DNA of 64,000 nt from Azonexus hydrophilus (GTDB lineage: Bacteria; Pseudomonadota; Gammaproteobacteria; Burkholderiales; Rhodocyclaceae), in assembly GCF_905120355.1 (NCBI RefSeq), contig NZ_CAJHOB010000001.1, positions 124,001 through 188,000 on the forward strand. The letters run 5' to 3'. The position numbers and the translations under genes were made by a program. Positions 16,450 to 26,973 of this stretch are shown here, piece by piece. A model generated the notes under the pieces. That model ran no database searches, was not told the origin of the DNA, and was given only the letters and a program-made list of their open reading frames with translations. Numbering within the stretch: position 1 is the stretch's first letter; each line of letters opens with the position of its first letter.

Positions 16450-18279
16450 TTGCACGTGAACACTCCCCTCGCCCTCCTGCGCGACATCTTCGGCTACCCC
16501 GCCTTTCGCGGCGCGCAAGCCGAAATCATCGACCACATCTGCCAGGGCGGCGACGCACTAGTCCTCATGCCGACGGGTGGCGGCAAGAGTCTGTGCTATC
16601 AGATACCAGCCCTGCTCCGCCCCGGCTGCGCCGTCGTCGTCTCCCCCCTGATCGCCCTGATGCAGGACCAGGTCGATGCGCTGACCCAGCTCGGCGTCAA
16701 AGCCGCCGTCCTCAACTCGACACTCGACTGGCGTGACGCACAAACCGTCGAACAAGCCATGTTCAGCGGCCAGCTCGACCTGGTCTACATTGCTCCCGAG
16801 CGCCTCATGCTCGAACGCACCCTGGCTCTGTTCGATGCCCTCTACGCGGCAGGAAAACTCGCCCTGTTCGCCATTGACGAGGCCCATTGCGTATCCCAGT
16901 GGGGGCACGATTTCCGCCCGGAATACCTGCAGCTCTCCGCCCTGCACGAGCGTTATCCCAAGGTACCGCGCATTGCGCTGACGGCCACCGCCGACCAGGC
17001 GACACGCGACGAGATGCTGCACCGCCTCGGCCTGGGCGAAGCACGCGTCTTCCTGTCCAGCTTCGACCGCCCGAACATCCGCTACAGCGTGGTTGAAAAG
17101 GATAATGCCCGCCGCCAGCTGCATGCCTTTCTCGCCAACCGCCGGGGGCAGGCTGGCATTGTTTACTGCCTGTCGCGCAAGAAGGTGGAGGAAACCGCCG
17201 CCTGGCTGTCGTCCCAGGGCTATCCCGCCCTGCCCTACCACGCCGGCTTGCCGGCGCCCGAGCGGGCCGCCAACCAGCGCCGCTTCCTGCGCGAGGAAGG
17301 CCTGATCATGTGCGCCACCATTGCCTTTGGTATGGGCATCGACAAACCCGATGTGCGCTTCGTCGCCCACCTCGATTTACCCAAGAGCATCGAAGCCTAC
17401 TATCAGGAAACCGGCCGTGCCGGCCGTGATGGCGAACCCGCCGAGGCCTGGATGGCCTACGGCATGCAGGATGTCGCCCTGCAGCAGGCCCGTATCAGCG
17501 ATTCCGGAGCGGAAGAACGCCAGAAACGCCTGGAAGCGCAACGCCTCACCGCCCTGCTCGCCTATTGCGAGGCACCACGCTGCCGGCGCCAGGTACTGCT
17601 CGACTATTTCGGCGAGCAGCACGCGCCCTGCGGTAACTGCGACGTCTGCGCCGATCCGCCCGAACTCTGGGACGGCACTCTGGCCGCACAAAAAGCGCTG
17701 TCCGCCATTTACCGCACCGGCATGCGCTTCGGCGTCAGCCACCTGATCGACCTGCTACGCGGCAAGGCAAACGACAAAATGCGGCAATGGGGGCATGACC
17801 GCCTGCCCACTTTCGGTGTCGGCAGCGATCTTGATGAACGCACCTGGAAAAGCGTCTTCCGGCAGCTGGCGGCAGCCGGCCTGGTACATGTTGACCTGAG
17901 CGAACATGGCGCGCTGCAACTCACCGAGGACGCCCGCGAAGTACTCAAGGGCCAGCGCAGTGTGCAATTACGCCGACCGGCGGCAAGTAGCGAACGCAGC
18001 CGCCGCCCCACTACCGCGAGCGCCACGGCAACCGCGCTCGCCCCCGCCGACGAAGCCCTGTTTCAGATCCTGCGCAGCTGGCGCACCGACACCGCGCGCG
18101 AGCAAGGCGTTCCCGCTTATGTCATCCTGCATGACAAAACCCTGCGCGAACTTGCCGAATGCCGGCCCGTCAGCCATGGTCTGCTGGCCCAGATCAGCGG
18201 CATGGGCAGCGCCAAGATCGAGCACTACGGGGAAGAATTGCTGCAGTTGATCCGGGCAACCGAGTCTCAGGCGAACTGA
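16450..18279 (+). CDS. recQ: ATP-dependent DNA helicase RecQ
   Basis: This 609-residue 3'-5' DNA helicase acts in recombination and fork repair. Walker A is PTGGGKS (K46) and the DEAH box begins at D143 with [14 protein letters not shown] after it. The second RecA-like domain carries GIAFGMGID-type and [10 protein letters not shown] motifs. The RecQ zinc site uses CRRQ, CGNC and CDVC-type cysteines at about 376-400. A winged helix and a C-terminal HRDC domain (about 530-605) complete it. The start is TTG 16450 or GTG 16456; there is no ATG nearby. It converges with the ZIP gene with only 4 bases between stops. Confidence 0.95.
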   Translation: MHVNTPLALLRDIFGYPAFRGAQAEIIDHICQGGDALVLMPTGGGKSLCYQIPALLRPGCAVVVSPLIALMQDQVDALTQLGVKAAVLNSTLDWRDAQTVEQAMFSGQLDLVYIAPERLMLERTLALFDALYAAGKLALFAIDEAHCVSQWGHDFRPEYLQLSALHERYPKVPRIALTATADQATRDEMLHRLGLGEARVFLSSFDRPNIRYSVVEKDNARRQLHAFLANRRGQAGIVYCLSRKKVEETAAWLSSQGYPALPYHAGLPAPERAANQRRFLREEGLIMCATIAFGMGIDKPDVRFVAHLDLPKSIEAYYQETGRAGRDGEPAEAWMAYGMQDVALQQARISDSGAEERQKRLEAQRLTALLAYCEAPRCRRQVLLDYFGEQHAPCGNCDVCADPPELWDGTLAAQKALSAIYRTGMRFGVSHLIDLLRGKANDKMRQWGHDRLPTFGVGSDLDERTWKSVFRQLAAAGLVHVDLSEHGALQLTEDAREVLKGQRSVQLRRPAASSERSRRPTTASATATALAPADEALFQILRSWRTDTAREQGVPAYVILHDKTLRELAECRPVSHGLLAQISGMGSAKIEHYGEELLQLIRATESQAN

Positions 18280-18283
18280 AGAC

Positions 18284-19252
18284 TCAACCCAGCGTGGTAT
18301 CAAGCACCATCATCAAGGCAAAACCCGTCATCAGGCCGAGCGTGGCACTGGTCTGGTGACCATTGCGGTGCGTTTCAGGGATCACCTCGTGCGACACCAC
18401 AAACAGCATAGCCCCTGCCGCCAGCCCCAGCCCGATCGGATACGCCACCGCCAAACCGCCCGCCAGGCCGACACCGAGCAATGCCCCCACTGGCTCAAGC
18501 AGGCCACTGGCCGCGGCAATCAGCACCGAGTAAATGGCGCTGACACCGGCACTGCGTAACGCCAGCGCGACTGCCAGACCCTCCGGAATGTCCTGTAGCG
18601 CAATCGCCGTCGTCAGCGGCAGCCCCACGCCCATATCGCCCTGAGAAAAGCTGACACCGATGGCCATACCTTCTGGCAGGTTGTGCAAGGCAATGGCGAA
18701 CACGAACAGCCAGACACGGCCGCAGATTTCATACCCTGGCCCACAGGGACCGCTCTGGTCGTGCGCATGGGGCGTGAACTCGTCCAGCCCGAGCATCAGC
18801 AACACCCCCAATGCCATCCCGAAGACAACGACCGCAGCCCCGCTACCACGATGCCCGAGCAGAGAGGCCCCTGCCTCCAGCCCCGGCAGCAGCAGGGAAA
18901 ACGCGCTGGCAGCCAGCATCATGCCAGCCGCCAGGCCCAGCATGCTGTCTTCGATCTGCTGCGGCAGGCGGCGCAGCAAAAGTGCCGGCAAGGCCCCCAG
19001 CCCGGTGGCAACAAAACCTGCCAGGCCACCATACAGCGCCAGACGCAGACCCGCAGCGGCCTGTCCGGAAAACACCTGGAACGCGCTCTGCACGAACAGG
19101 GCGACGACCGCCAGCAAAGCCAGCGCGAGGCCAGCCGCCACCCACTTATGCGCCAACACATGCCGGTACAGCAGGAACCACCAGGATGGCCGGGCAGTTT
19201 CGATACCGCGCGCCGGCGCTTGCTCGCTGATGTGTCCACCAGCCATTTCCAC
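18284..19252 (-). CDS. ZIP family metal transporter
   Basis: The 322-residue inner-membrane protein has an N-terminal hydrophilic segment of about 35 residues and then about eight membrane helices. The helix IV and V metal motifs are HNLPEGMAIG and ALQDIPEGLAVA, as in ZupT/GufA-type ZIP proteins; one histidine of the second motif is replaced by Gln-Asp. A His-containing loop (FTPHAHDQ) lies before helix IV. These proteins import zinc or other divalent metals. The extra N-terminal helix (about 38-60) makes it longer than ZupT (about 257). The substrate cannot be read from sequence. Confidence 0.88.
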   Translation of the reverse strand: MEMAGGHISEQAPARGIETARPSWWFLLYRHVLAHKWVAAGLALALLAVVALFVQSAFQVFSGQAAAGLRLALYGGLAGFVATGLGALPALLLRRLPQQIEDSMLGLAAGMMLAASAFSLLLPGLEAGASLLGHRGSGAAVVVFGMALGVLLMLGLDEFTPHAHDQSGPCGPGYEICGRVWLFVFAIALHNLPEGMAIGVSFSQGDMGVGLPLTTAIALQDIPEGLAVALALRSAGVSAIYSVLIAAASGLLEPVGALLGVGLAGGLAVAYPIGLGLAAGAMLFVVSHEVIPETHRNGHQTSATLGLMTGFALMMVLDTTLG

Positions 19253-19395
19253 CCCCTATTCAATTTCAAGCAAACGTAAAACCATCCTCTGTCCGCCACG
19301 TTGTGCGCATGATACGAACTCGATCCGGCACCGTGACAAGCGACAAATCATAAAGGCCGCCCCCCGTGGCTGTCCAATGCAACAAGGCCATGCAC

Positions 19396-19809
19396 TCAGG
19401 CGGAATTATCCGTGGCAGCTTCCAGCAATTCGGTATCGGCGTGATCGTAAGCCGGTGCGCAGCAGCACAGCAGGGTCAGTGGTGTATCACCAAGCGCGGC
19501 GATGCAGTGGGGCGTGCCCGGTGGGATGCAGATGGTATCGCCTGCCGCGACGGTGAATTCGCTATCCGCCAGTGTCATGCGGCCACTGCCGGCGGTGATG
19601 TGATACAGCTCCTCGGTCCGCAGATGGCGATGCAACTGGGTCCGCTGGCCGGGCTGAACAGTCGCTTCGGCCAGGCTCTGCAGCTGGTTGCCATGAACCG
19701 CTGGGTGCATCAGCTCCCGAATGACCGAGCCATCCTTGGTGATATAAGGCGTCACTGCGGCGTAGGCTTGCCGCCGGACAGGGGTTTCAAGCACGGTCAT
19801 GTCGGACAT
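19396..19809 (-). CDS. cupin domain protein
   Basis: This 137-residue single-domain cupin has metal-site residues H60, H62 and E67 in LHRHLRTEELYH and H101 in PPGTPH, the complete two-motif pattern. It resembles the mannose-6-phosphate isomerase-like small cupins, whose substrates are mostly unknown. The C-terminus has an unusual Cys run (CCC at 115-117). Two starts are possible, ATG 19809 and ATG 19800; the longer open frame extending to 20115 overlaps the divergent deaminase gene and was rejected. It is divergent from the cytosine deaminase-like gene. Confidence 0.82.
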   Translation of the reverse strand: MSDMTVLETPVRRQAYAAVTPYITKDGSVIRELMHPAVHGNQLQSLAEATVQPGQRTQLHRHLRTEELYHITAGSGRMTLADSEFTVAAGDTICIPPGTPHCIAALGDTPLTLLCCCAPAYDHADTELLEAATDNSA

Positions 19810-19927
19810 GGTGGGAATTTCCGTAATCAAGTTGGCCGAGTATGGCGCGCTGGCAAACTGGCGTCGAGTCCCGGTGACAAATACGACGACTGGCAGAAAA
19901 GCACAGCAGGCAAGCACGAGATTTGCA

Positions 19928-19933
19928 TACAAT
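19928..19933 (+). promoter_or_regulatory. possible -10 of the cytosine deaminase-like gene
   Basis: TACAAT lies 32 bases before ATG 19966 in the 156-base divergent gap shared with the cupin gene. No good -35 partner is seen. Confidence 0.3.
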
Positions 19934-19965
19934 TGAAACAAACCAACTTCAGCGAGACCCGCATC

Positions 19966-20406
19966 ATGGACCGATTCATGCAAGCCGCAATTGCCGAAGC
20001 CAAGCAGGGGCTGGCCGAAGGAGGCATTCCGATTGGCTCGGTGATCGTGCATCAGGGCCGCATCATCGGGCGCGGCCATAACCGCCGGGTGCAGCGCGGC
20101 AGCGCCATCCTGCACGGGGAAATGGATGCTTTTGAAAATGCCGGACGCCAGCCGGCGACGGTGTACCGGGAGGCCGTCCTCTACACCACCTTGTCACCGT
20201 GCTCGATGTGTTGCGGGGCCATTCTGCTGTACGGCATCCCCCGCGTGGTGATTGGCGAAAACACGACCTTCATGGGCGATGAGGCCCTGCTGCGCAGCCG
20301 TGGTGTCACGGTGGAAGTCCTGCAGGACGCCAGCTGTATCCGCCTGATGCAGGATTTCATCGCCGCCCGGCCGCAGCTGTGGAATGAGGATATCGGCGTC
20401 GACTGA
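19966..20406 (+). CDS. cytosine deaminase-like protein of the fungal (Fcy1) type
   Basis: The 146-residue zinc deaminase has H50-x-E52 in ILHGEMDAFENAG and C79-x2-C82 in SPCSMC. Zinc would be bound by H50, C79 and C82, with E52 as proton shuttle. The flanking sequence follows yeast cytosine deaminase closely from memory: GRGHN near 36, LYTTLSPC near 72, YGIPRVVIGEN near 89 and the terminal W-x-EDIG. The spacing is like yeast Fcy1 H62, E64, C91 and C94. It is therefore expected to convert cytosine to uracil or act on a related base. It is not the larger amidohydrolase-type CodA. The start ATG 19966 gives a length close to the yeast enzyme (158). Confidence 0.85.
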   Translation: MDRFMQAAIAEAKQGLAEGGIPIGSVIVHQGRIIGRGHNRRVQRGSAILHGEMDAFENAGRQPATVYREAVLYTTLSPCSMCCGAILLYGIPRVVIGENTTFMGDEALLRSRGVTVEVLQDASCIRLMQDFIAARPQLWNEDIGVD

Positions 20407-20440
20407 GCCTGTGGCCCGGTCAGCCAACGCCTAATTCCGC

Positions 20441-21712
20441 TTATCGATGTCGGCTGCCGGAATGGCGTTGCTGCCTCGGGCTGGCATTCCTGGCGCCGGC
20501 AGGTTTGCCCGCTGCCGCAGGTTTGCGCGGCGGACGCGGCTGCGGCGCAGGACGCGGAGCAGCCACAGCGGCCGGCTCGAAGCCGGCGATTTCCAGCCGC
20601 TCCAGCGTCCGTTTGATCAGTTTTTCAATATCCTTCAACTGCGGACGCTCATCGTGGCAGACGAGAGAAATCGCCTCGCCCTCCATGCCGGCACGACCGG
20701 TTCGGCCGATGCGGTGCACGTAATCTTCCGGCACGTTGGGCAATTCGTAGTTGATGACGTACGGCAGCGCATCGATGTCGATGCCACGGGCAGCAATATC
20801 GGTAGCCACCAGCGCCGCCAATTTACCCTCCTTGAATTCCGACAACACCCGCGTGCGTGCGCCCTGTGATTTGTCGCCATGGATGGCAGCCGCCTTGATG
20901 CCGGCCTTGTCCAGAGTCCGGGCCAGCGCATCGGCGCCGTGCTTGGTGCGGGCAAACACCAGCACCTGATGCAGGCTGCGCGACTCGAACAGATGCTTGA
21001 GCAGATCCTTTTTCTGCTCGCGGTTGCACTCGATCACCTTCTGCACCACCGTTTCAGCGGCAGTATTGCGCGGGGCCACATCGACCGAAACCGGCTGATG
21101 CAGCAAGCCCGCGGCCAATTCGCGGATTTCCGGCGAAAACGTGGCGGAAAAAAGCAAATTCTGACGATTTTTCGGCAACAGGGCGATGATCTTGCGGATA
21201 TCGCGGATGAAGCCCATGTCGAGCATGCGGTCGGCCTCATCCAGCACGAAAATTTCAATGGCCGAGAGATCCACTGTCTTCTGCTGCACGTGGTCAAGCA
21301 GACGCCCGGGTGTCGCCACCAGAATGTCTACCCCGCGCCGCAGGTGGGCAATCTGCGGATTGATGCCCACCCCACCGAATACAGCCAACGAATTGACGGG
21401 CAGATATTTGCCGTAAGTCCGCACGCTTTCCTCGACCTGAATGGCCAATTCGCGTGTCGGCGTCAGCACCAGCACCCGTGGCATACGGGCTACCCGTGAC
21501 AGCTTGTCGTTGGCCGCCGCACTCAGACGTTGCAGGATGGGCAGGGTAAAGCCGGCGGTCTTGCCGGTACCGGTCTGGGCAGTGGCCATCAGGTCATGGC
21601 CGGCGAGTACGGCGGGGATGGCCTGCTGCTGAATCGGCGTGGGCGTGGTATAGCCCTGCTCGGCAACGGCGCGCTGAATTTCGGCCCTCAGGCTGAGATC
21701 GGAAAACTGCAT
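20441..21712 (-). CDS. rhlE: DEAD-box RNA helicase, RhlE type
   Basis: This 423-residue ATP-dependent RNA helicase has a Q motif ([10 protein letters not shown], about 24-33), Walker A AQTGTGKT (K51), DEAD in [16 protein letters not shown], and [10 protein letters not shown]. The C-terminal extension is Pro/Ala/Arg/Lys-rich and basic, as in RhlE, and probably binds RNA. RhlE proteins act in ribosome assembly and RNA turnover. ATG 21712 begins the Q-motif domain directly; the 49 upstream in-frame codons lack family similarity. It lies 49 bases after the HD-GYP gene, so it may be read from the same transcript. Confidence 0.93.
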   Translation of the reverse strand: MQFSDLSLRAEIQRAVAEQGYTTPTPIQQQAIPAVLAGHDLMATAQTGTGKTAGFTLPILQRLSAAANDKLSRVARMPRVLVLTPTRELAIQVEESVRTYGKYLPVNSLAVFGGVGINPQIAHLRRGVDILVATPGRLLDHVQQKTVDLSAIEIFVLDEADRMLDMGFIRDIRKIIALLPKNRQNLLFSATFSPEIRELAAGLLHQPVSVDVAPRNTAAETVVQKVIECNREQKKDLLKHLFESRSLHQVLVFARTKHGADALARTLDKAGIKAAAIHGDKSQGARTRVLSEFKEGKLAALVATDIAARGIDIDALPYVINYELPNVPEDYVHRIGRTGRAGMEGEAISLVCHDERPQLKDIEKLIKRTLERLEIAGFEPAAVAAPRPAPQPRPPRKPAAAGKPAGARNASPRQQRHSGSRHR

Positions 21713-21761
21713 GGAATACTCCAGAAAATACTGCGGAAAGCCGGATAAGCGGCGGTGAAGG

Positions 21762-23003
21762 TCAATGAACGCCTTCGATGTAATAGTCGACACGGCCGCG
21801 CGGTGCCAGGTATTCAACCGCTGCCAGCGGCAGCTTGCCGGGGTTGACCGCACTTTCAATCTTCAGTGCGCCATCGGCGAGATCAATCAGCAAGGCTTCG
21901 TTACGCGGCACATCCGGATCGTAGAGCATGATCAGCGGCCGCAGCAGGTCGGCGGTATTGGCTTCCACCACCAGTCCGACGCTGCCATCGTCAAGTACGA
22001 CAAAACAGCCGGGAGGGTAGACCCCCACGGTCTTGACGAAAAGTTGCAGCAACTCGGGATCGAAGTGGCCGGCCTCATGCCTGAACATGTGCGCCACCGC
22101 CTCGCTGGGCGTACGTGCCTGCGCCAGATCGAACGGGTTGCACAGATTGTCGTAGCGGTTGGCAATTGCCGCCATGCGGGCCAGCAGGGGAATCCTGGTA
22201 GCGGCCAGGCGGTTGGGAAAACCGGAGCCATCCCAGTGCTCATGGTGGCAGGCGATGATGTTGCGTGCCGGCGTCGCCATGTCGCTCATCGGTGCGGCAT
22301 GCTTGATGCCATAGCCGACATGCGCCTGGTAAAACTGTTCCTCGGCGGGCGAGCGCTGCGGGTTGCGCAAGACGCGTGCCGGCACATCGACCTTGCCGAT
22401 ATCGTGAAACAGTGCCCCCAGCCCCAACTGGCGCAACTGCTCTGCATCAAGCCCGGCCTCCTTACCCAGCAGGAGCGACAGCACCGTCACGTTCATCGCA
22501 TGCTGGGCAGCGCCGGCCTCTTTGCTTTTCATATTGACCAGATGGATGGCCACACTCTGCGCCCCGATCAGACCATTGACCAGGCGACCGACAGTGGCGC
22601 GGGCATGCGCGTGCGCCTCCGCCGGCCGGCTGCCGAGTTGCTGCAGAATACCCTGCATGCCGTTCGCTTCCTGTTCATACAAACGCTCGCAGCGGGCCAG
22701 CGATTCACGCTGCTGGCGTATCCTTTCGGTCCGCTCACGCTTGCTGTCCAGCATCGAGGCCATCGCCGTCGCGGAAAAATCTTCCTCAACCTCTACCGAC
22801 TGCGCTTCAGGCAAGGGCTGGGCACTGCTGCGAGCCGGATCCCATTCCACTTCCTTGACGCCCAGGCTGCGCAACACCCTGATCTGTTCGTGATCGGCAA
22901 GACGAAAACGGTTGAGCAGAAAGGGATGGTCGAGCCAACGCACGCTGGTGATCGAAATGAATACACCAGGTTGCAGCCGGTCGACCGAAACCAGATGCTT
23001 CAT
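21762..23003 (-). CDS. HD-GYP domain protein with DUF3391 N-terminus
   Basis: This 413-residue probable cyclic-di-GMP phosphodiesterase starts with a DUF3391 domain (about 1-130; [12 protein letters not shown]). The HD-GYP domain (about 150-345) carries H200-D201 in HDIGK and [11 protein letters not shown], with Phe in place of the usual Tyr of GYP. A C-terminal region of about 60 residues follows. There is no membrane segment. Its ATG overlaps the metZ stop by 4 bases, so its translation is tied to a methionine-synthesis gene. This coupling is unusual for a signalling enzyme. Confidence 0.9.
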   Translation of the reverse strand: MKHLVSVDRLQPGVFISITSVRWLDHPFLLNRFRLADHEQIRVLRSLGVKEVEWDPARSSAQPLPEAQSVEVEEDFSATAMASMLDSKRERTERIRQQRESLARCERLYEQEANGMQGILQQLGSRPAEAHAHARATVGRLVNGLIGAQSVAIHLVNMKSKEAGAAQHAMNVTVLSLLLGKEAGLDAEQLRQLGLGALFHDIGKVDVPARVLRNPQRSPAEEQFYQAHVGYGIKHAAPMSDMATPARNIIACHHEHWDGSGFPNRLAATRIPLLARMAAIANRYDNLCNPFDLAQARTPSEAVAHMFRHEAGHFDPELLQLFVKTVGVYPPGCFVVLDDGSVGLVVEANTADLLRPLIMLYDPDVPRNEALLIDLADGALKIESAVNPGKLPLAAVEYLAPRGRVDYYIEGVH

Positions 23004-24184
23004 GCCGGAATTAGCGCCAGCCCACGGTCAAGATCGGCCTGCAGATCGGCCACGGCTTCCAGGCCGACGGCCACGCGCAGCAGGCCTTCACTGATGCCGG
23101 CCGCAGCGCGGGCCTCTGCCGAGATACGCCCATGCGTCGTGGAGGCGGGGTGGGTGATGGTGGTCTTGGTATCGCCCAGATTGGCGGTGATGGACAGCAG
23201 CCGGCACTGATCGACCACCGTCCAGGCTTCCTCACGCGCACCGCGCACTTCGAAGGAGACAACCGCTCCACCACTGGCCTGCTGGCGTTGCGCCAAGGCA
23301 TGTTGCGGATGCGAAGGCAGCCCCGGGTAATGCACGCGCGCCACTTTCGGGTGCGCCTGCAACCATTGCGCCAGTTCAAGCGCTGCCGCCGACTGGGCAT
23401 GCATGCGCAGTTGCAGGGTTTCCAGGCCCTTCAGCAAGACCCAGGCATTGAAGGCGGACAGGGTCGGCCCCGCCGTGCGCAGATATTTGAACACCTCATC
23501 CGTCAGATGCTTCGGGCCGCACACGGCCCCGCCCAGGACACGCCCCTGGCCGTCGATGTATTTGGTCGCGGAATGCACCACCAGATCGGCCCCCAGGGCC
23601 AGCGGACGCTGCAGAATGGGGGTACAGAAACAGTTATCCACCGCCAGCAGGATGTCATGCGCTTTGGCAATAGCACTCAGGGCGGCAATGTCGGCCAACT
23701 CGGTTAACGGATTGGAGGGTGTTTCGAGGAAAAAGAGGCGGGTCTGCGGTGTGATCGCCGCTTCCCACGCGGCGGGATCGTTCAGTGGCACGTAGCTCAC
23801 CGTGATGCCGCAGCGGGTAAGGATGTTGTTGAACAACTGCACGGTCGCGCCGAAGAGACTGTTGGCCGTGACGATATGATCGCCTTGCTTCAGGTGCGCC
23901 AGCACCAGCGCCATGATGGCCGACATGCCACTCGCTGTCGCAACGCAGGCCTCAGCCCCTTCCAGCGCCGCCAGACGCTGCTCGAAGGCACTCACGGTAG
24001 GATTGGAAAAGCGCGAGTACACGTTGCCCGCCTCTTCTCCGGAAAAACGCCGGGCCGCCTGGGCAGCGTTTTCAAAGACAAAACTGGAGGTCAGGTACAG
24101 CGCTTCTCCGTGTTCGCCGAACTGGCTGCGCTCCTGCCCGGCCCGCACGGCCAGGGTCGGCAGCTGCCATGCCGCTGCCGTCAT
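23000..24184 (-). CDS. metZ: O-succinylhomoserine sulfhydrylase
   Basis: This 394-residue PLP enzyme of the Cys/Met metabolism family makes homocysteine from O-succinylhomoserine and sulfide. The PLP lysine is K208 in [12 protein letters not shown], the MetZ form of the motif. [13 protein letters not shown] and [10 protein letters not shown] are further family signatures. It overlaps purF by 4 bases upstream and the HD-GYP gene by 4 bases downstream. The purF-metZ order is common in beta- and gammaproteobacteria such as Pseudomonas. Confidence 0.94.
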   Translation of the reverse strand: MTAAAWQLPTLAVRAGQERSQFGEHGEALYLTSSFVFENAAQAARRFSGEEAGNVYSRFSNPTVSAFEQRLAALEGAEACVATASGMSAIMALVLAHLKQGDHIVTANSLFGATVQLFNNILTRCGITVSYVPLNDPAAWEAAITPQTRLFFLETPSNPLTELADIAALSAIAKAHDILLAVDNCFCTPILQRPLALGADLVVHSATKYIDGQGRVLGGAVCGPKHLTDEVFKYLRTAGPTLSAFNAWVLLKGLETLQLRMHAQSAAALELAQWLQAHPKVARVHYPGLPSHPQHALAQRQQASGGAVVSFEVRGAREEAWTVVDQCRLLSITANLGDTKTTITHPASTTHGRISAEARAAAGISEGLLRVAVGLEAVADLQADLDRGLALIPA

Positions 24185-25713
24185 TCCTGCCCTCCGTTGG
24201 CCAGACCAAGCACCATCTGATGCGAAGCGCGGCCTTCACCATCATCTTCGTTGCGCGGCCTGTCGTGCCGCCCTTCCAGATGATCGAGGTAGGCGTCATC
24301 GATATCACCGGTGACATAAGTCCCATCGAAACACGAGGCATCAAACTCGGTCAGATCGGCCCGCAGGCGGGTGACGGACTGCTTGAGCGCGGCCAGATCC
24401 TGGTACACCAGGGCGTCCGCACCGATTTCGCTGGCAATTTCGGATTCCTTGCGCCCGGTGGCAATCAGTTCGGCACGCGTCGGCATGTCGATACCATACA
24501 CATTGGGGAAGCGCACCGGCGGCGCGGCGGAAGCGAAATACACCTTGGTCGCCCCAGCTGCGCGCGCCATCTCGACGATTTCCCGGCTGGTGGTACCACG
24601 GACGATGGAATCATCAACCAGCAGTACCCGTTTACCCTTGAACTCGTGACCGACGGTATTGAGCTTCTGTCGCACCGATTTGCGGCGCTTGGCCTGCCCC
24701 GGCATGATGAAGGTGCGCCCGACATAACGGTTCTTGACGAAACCTTCGCGGAAAGGAATACCCAGCGCCTGCGCCAGTTCCATTGCCGAAGGGCGGCTGG
24801 AATCCGGAATCGGGATCACCACGTCGATTTCCTCGACCGGAATCGACTGCTTCACCTTCTCTGCCAGCAATTCGCCCATCGCCAGCCGCGCTTCGTAGAC
24901 CGGCACGCCATCCATCACGGTATCCGGGCGAGCGAGGTAGACATATTCGAACAGACAGGGTGAATACATGGGTTGCTGCGCGCACTGGCGGCTGTGCAAC
25001 TGGTGCTTGAAATCGATGAAGATGGCTTCGCCCGGCTCGATGTCACGCACCACCTCAAAGCCCAGGGTATCGAGTGCCACAGACTCGGAGGCGACAAGAT
25101 ATTCCGTTCCTTGCGGCGTTTCGTTGCGGCCATAGATGAGCGGGCGGATACCATGCGGATCGCGGAAGGCAAGCAAGCCATAGCCTGCAATCAGCGCCAC
25201 CACGGCGTAAGCACCGCGACAGCGGCGATGCACGCCGGCCACCGCCTGGAAAATGCTGTCCACATCGAGCTCGTAACCATGTGCCGCCGTTTGCAATTCA
25301 TGCGCCAGCACATTGAGCAACACTTCCGAGTCGGAATTGGTGTTGATATGCCGGCGGTCCATGCGGAACATCTCTTCCTTCAACTGCTCGGCGTTGGTCA
25401 GGTTGCCGTTGTGCCCAAGCACGATGCCAAACGGCGAATTGACATAAAAAGGCTGTGCCTCGGCAAAATTGAAGGCGGAACCCGCGGTCGGGTAGCGGAC
25501 ATGGCCGATGCCACAATTACCGGGCAGTGCCCGCATATTACGGGTACGAAAAACGTCGCGCACCAGCCCGGGGCCCTTGTGCAGGTGGAAGGTATTGCCT
25601 TCGGCCGTAGCGATACCTGCCGAGTCCTGCCCCCGGTGCTGCAGCACCATCAGACCGTCATAGAGCAATTGGTTGACCGGAGAGGTTGCCAATACACCGA
25701 GAATCCCGCACAT
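24181..25713 (-). CDS. purF: amidophosphoribosyltransferase
   Basis: This 510-residue enzyme catalyses the first committed step of purine synthesis, transferring glutamine amide nitrogen to PRPP. The N-terminal glutaminase nucleophile is C2 (MCGILGV), with no propeptide, as in the E. coli type. The phosphoribosyltransferase PRPP loop is [14 protein letters not shown] at about 366-379. Length matches the family (about 505). It follows cvpA by 14 bases and overlaps metZ by ATGA. Confidence 0.97.
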   Translation of the reverse strand: MCGILGVLATSPVNQLLYDGLMVLQHRGQDSAGIATAEGNTFHLHKGPGLVRDVFRTRNMRALPGNCGIGHVRYPTAGSAFNFAEAQPFYVNSPFGIVLGHNGNLTNAEQLKEEMFRMDRRHINTNSDSEVLLNVLAHELQTAAHGYELDVDSIFQAVAGVHRRCRGAYAVVALIAGYGLLAFRDPHGIRPLIYGRNETPQGTEYLVASESVALDTLGFEVVRDIEPGEAIFIDFKHQLHSRQCAQQPMYSPCLFEYVYLARPDTVMDGVPVYEARLAMGELLAEKVKQSIPVEEIDVVIPIPDSSRPSAMELAQALGIPFREGFVKNRYVGRTFIMPGQAKRRKSVRQKLNTVGHEFKGKRVLLVDDSIVRGTTSREIVEMARAAGATKVYFASAAPPVRFPNVYGIDMPTRAELIATGRKESEIASEIGADALVYQDLAALKQSVTRLRADLTEFDASCFDGTYVTGDIDDAYLDHLEGRHDRPRNEDDGEGRASHQMVLGLANGGQE

Positions 25714-25727
25714 GATGTTTTCCTGAG

Positions 25728-26219
25728 TTAACTGAAACGAATTCGTTTGGCCAGATCATTCGGCAGCAAAGGCTTCATCGCCAGCACCACCGTTTCCAGG
25801 GGCGGCGCGAACATCGCGTTACGCCACCAGGGCTGGCTGGGGGCACTGGTCAGTCCGCCAACCGCGACAAGCAAAAGCAGGATCAACGCCCCCCGCGCAA
25901 GACCAAAAAACATCCCGAGCAGGCGATCCGAAGCAGTCAGTTTGAGTACCTTGATCATTTTCAGGATGAGCAGGCGCAGCAAGGCCATCACGATCAATAC
26001 GGCGAAAAAGACCAGCAGGCAACCGAGCAGCAGACGCAGGATGGGCTCGCCCACAACAGCTGCGAACAGGCTGCTGGCGCCGGGGCCGAACAGGAAAGCG
26101 GCATAAATCCCCAGACCCCAGGCAACCAGCGCCAGAACTTCGCTGACCATGCCACGCCACAGGCCAAAGCACAGTGACAGCACCAGAATGGTGAGGGCGA
26201 TGTAATCAAACAAGGTCAT
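25728..26219 (-). CDS. cvpA: CvpA family membrane protein
   Basis: This 163-residue inner-membrane protein has four predicted helices (about 5-22, 28-47, 62-85 and 98-120). It matches CvpA, named for a role in colicin V production and linked to purF expression in E. coli. It begins [16 protein letters not shown], the usual family start. It sits between dedD and purF as in E. coli. Its biochemical role remains unclear. Confidence 0.94.
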   Translation of the reverse strand: MTLFDYIALTILVLSLCFGLWRGMVSEVLALVAWGLGIYAAFLFGPGASSLFAAVVGEPILRLLLGCLLVFFAVLIVMALLRLLILKMIKVLKLTASDRLLGMFFGLARGALILLLLVAVGGLTSAPSQPWWRNAMFAPPLETVVLAMKPLLPNDLAKRIRFS

Positions 26220-26228
26220 GGTGCGCGA

Positions 26229-26972
26229 TCACGGTTTGGCTGCCACGACACCGGACACACCGATCTGCTGCATTTTCTTCAATGCCTTTTCCGCTGCCTC
26301 ACGGTTCGGGAAGGGGCCGGCACGGACGCGGGTCTTCTTGCCCTGCGGCGAATCAAGCGCCTCGGTGTACACCTTGATCCCCTGCTCCCCGAGTTTCTTG
26401 CGCAGGTTGGCCACATTGGCCTCGTTGCTGAAAGCGCCGATGAGGACCACATGTTGCCCGGCAGCAGAGGCCGGAGCATCCGCCGCCTTGCCGGCGAGGA
26501 TGGCTGCCGCACGACTCGCCTCATCCTTCAGCGCCGGCGTGTCCTTGTCGCCAGCTTTCGCAGGGGCCTCCTTGGCTGGCGCCGGCTTTTTCTCCGCTTT
26601 TGGCTCTACCTTTGGCTCTACTTTTGGCTCTACCCTGGATTCGGTTTGCTTCGGTATCACCACCGCCGCTGGTGGTTTTATCGCGGGAGTTTCCGGTACC
26701 GGGTCCTGCCGTACCAAGGGGGGCATTTCCGGCGTCTCTGGTGCGGATTTACTACTCGCCGCCACCGGTTCGGCTGGTGGCACCAAGGCGGGTGTAAAAG
26801 CCTTGTCATCCTGACCGGGGATGCGAATATCGATATCCTGCGCTGGCGGACGCGGTTCGCTATCCATCAGCGTAGGCACCAGCACGGCCACCAGGGAAAC
26901 GAAAAAAATGGCCCCCACCAACCGGCGGCGGGCACGTTTCTTGAGATGTTGCTGGACGTCGTTGTCTTCCAT
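26229..26972 (-). CDS. dedD: SPOR domain protein (DedD type)
   Basis: The 247-residue bitopic protein has a cytoplasmic basic head, one membrane helix at about 18-35, a long Pro/Ala/Lys/Glu linker, and a C-terminal SPOR domain (about 165-245). The SPOR core reads VVLIGAFSNEANVANLRKKL. SPOR domains bind denuded septal peptidoglycan, so a role in division is expected. The linker holds three tandem VEPK units. ATG 26972 is 1 base after the folC stop, and the longer frame inside folC was rejected. Position matches dedD between folC and cvpA. Confidence 0.92.
   Translation of the reverse strand: MEDNDVQQHLKKRARRRLVGAIFFVSLVAVLVPTLMDSEPRPPAQDIDIRIPGQDDKAFTPALVPPAEPVAASSKSAPETPEMPPLVRQDPVPETPAIKPPAAVVIPKQTESRVEPKVEPKVEPKAEKKPAPAKEAPAKAGDKDTPALKDEASRAAAILAGKAADAPASAAGQHVVLIGAFSNEANVANLRKKLGEQGIKVYTEALDSPQGKKTRVRAGPFPNREAAEKALKKMQQIGVSGVVAAKP
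26599..26634 (-). repeat. three tandem 12-base repeats in dedD
   Basis: Three 12-base units (TTTGGCTCTACC on the plus strand, with one T for C in the second) encode VEPK-type repeats in the DedD linker. They could change copy number by slippage without shifting frame. Confidence 0.8.
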
Positions 26973-26973
26973 G

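Noticed and set aside
19366-19965. N-terminal extension of the cytosine deaminase-like gene
   Set aside because: It would cover the whole cupin gene in antisense; yeast Fcy1 length supports the start at 19966.
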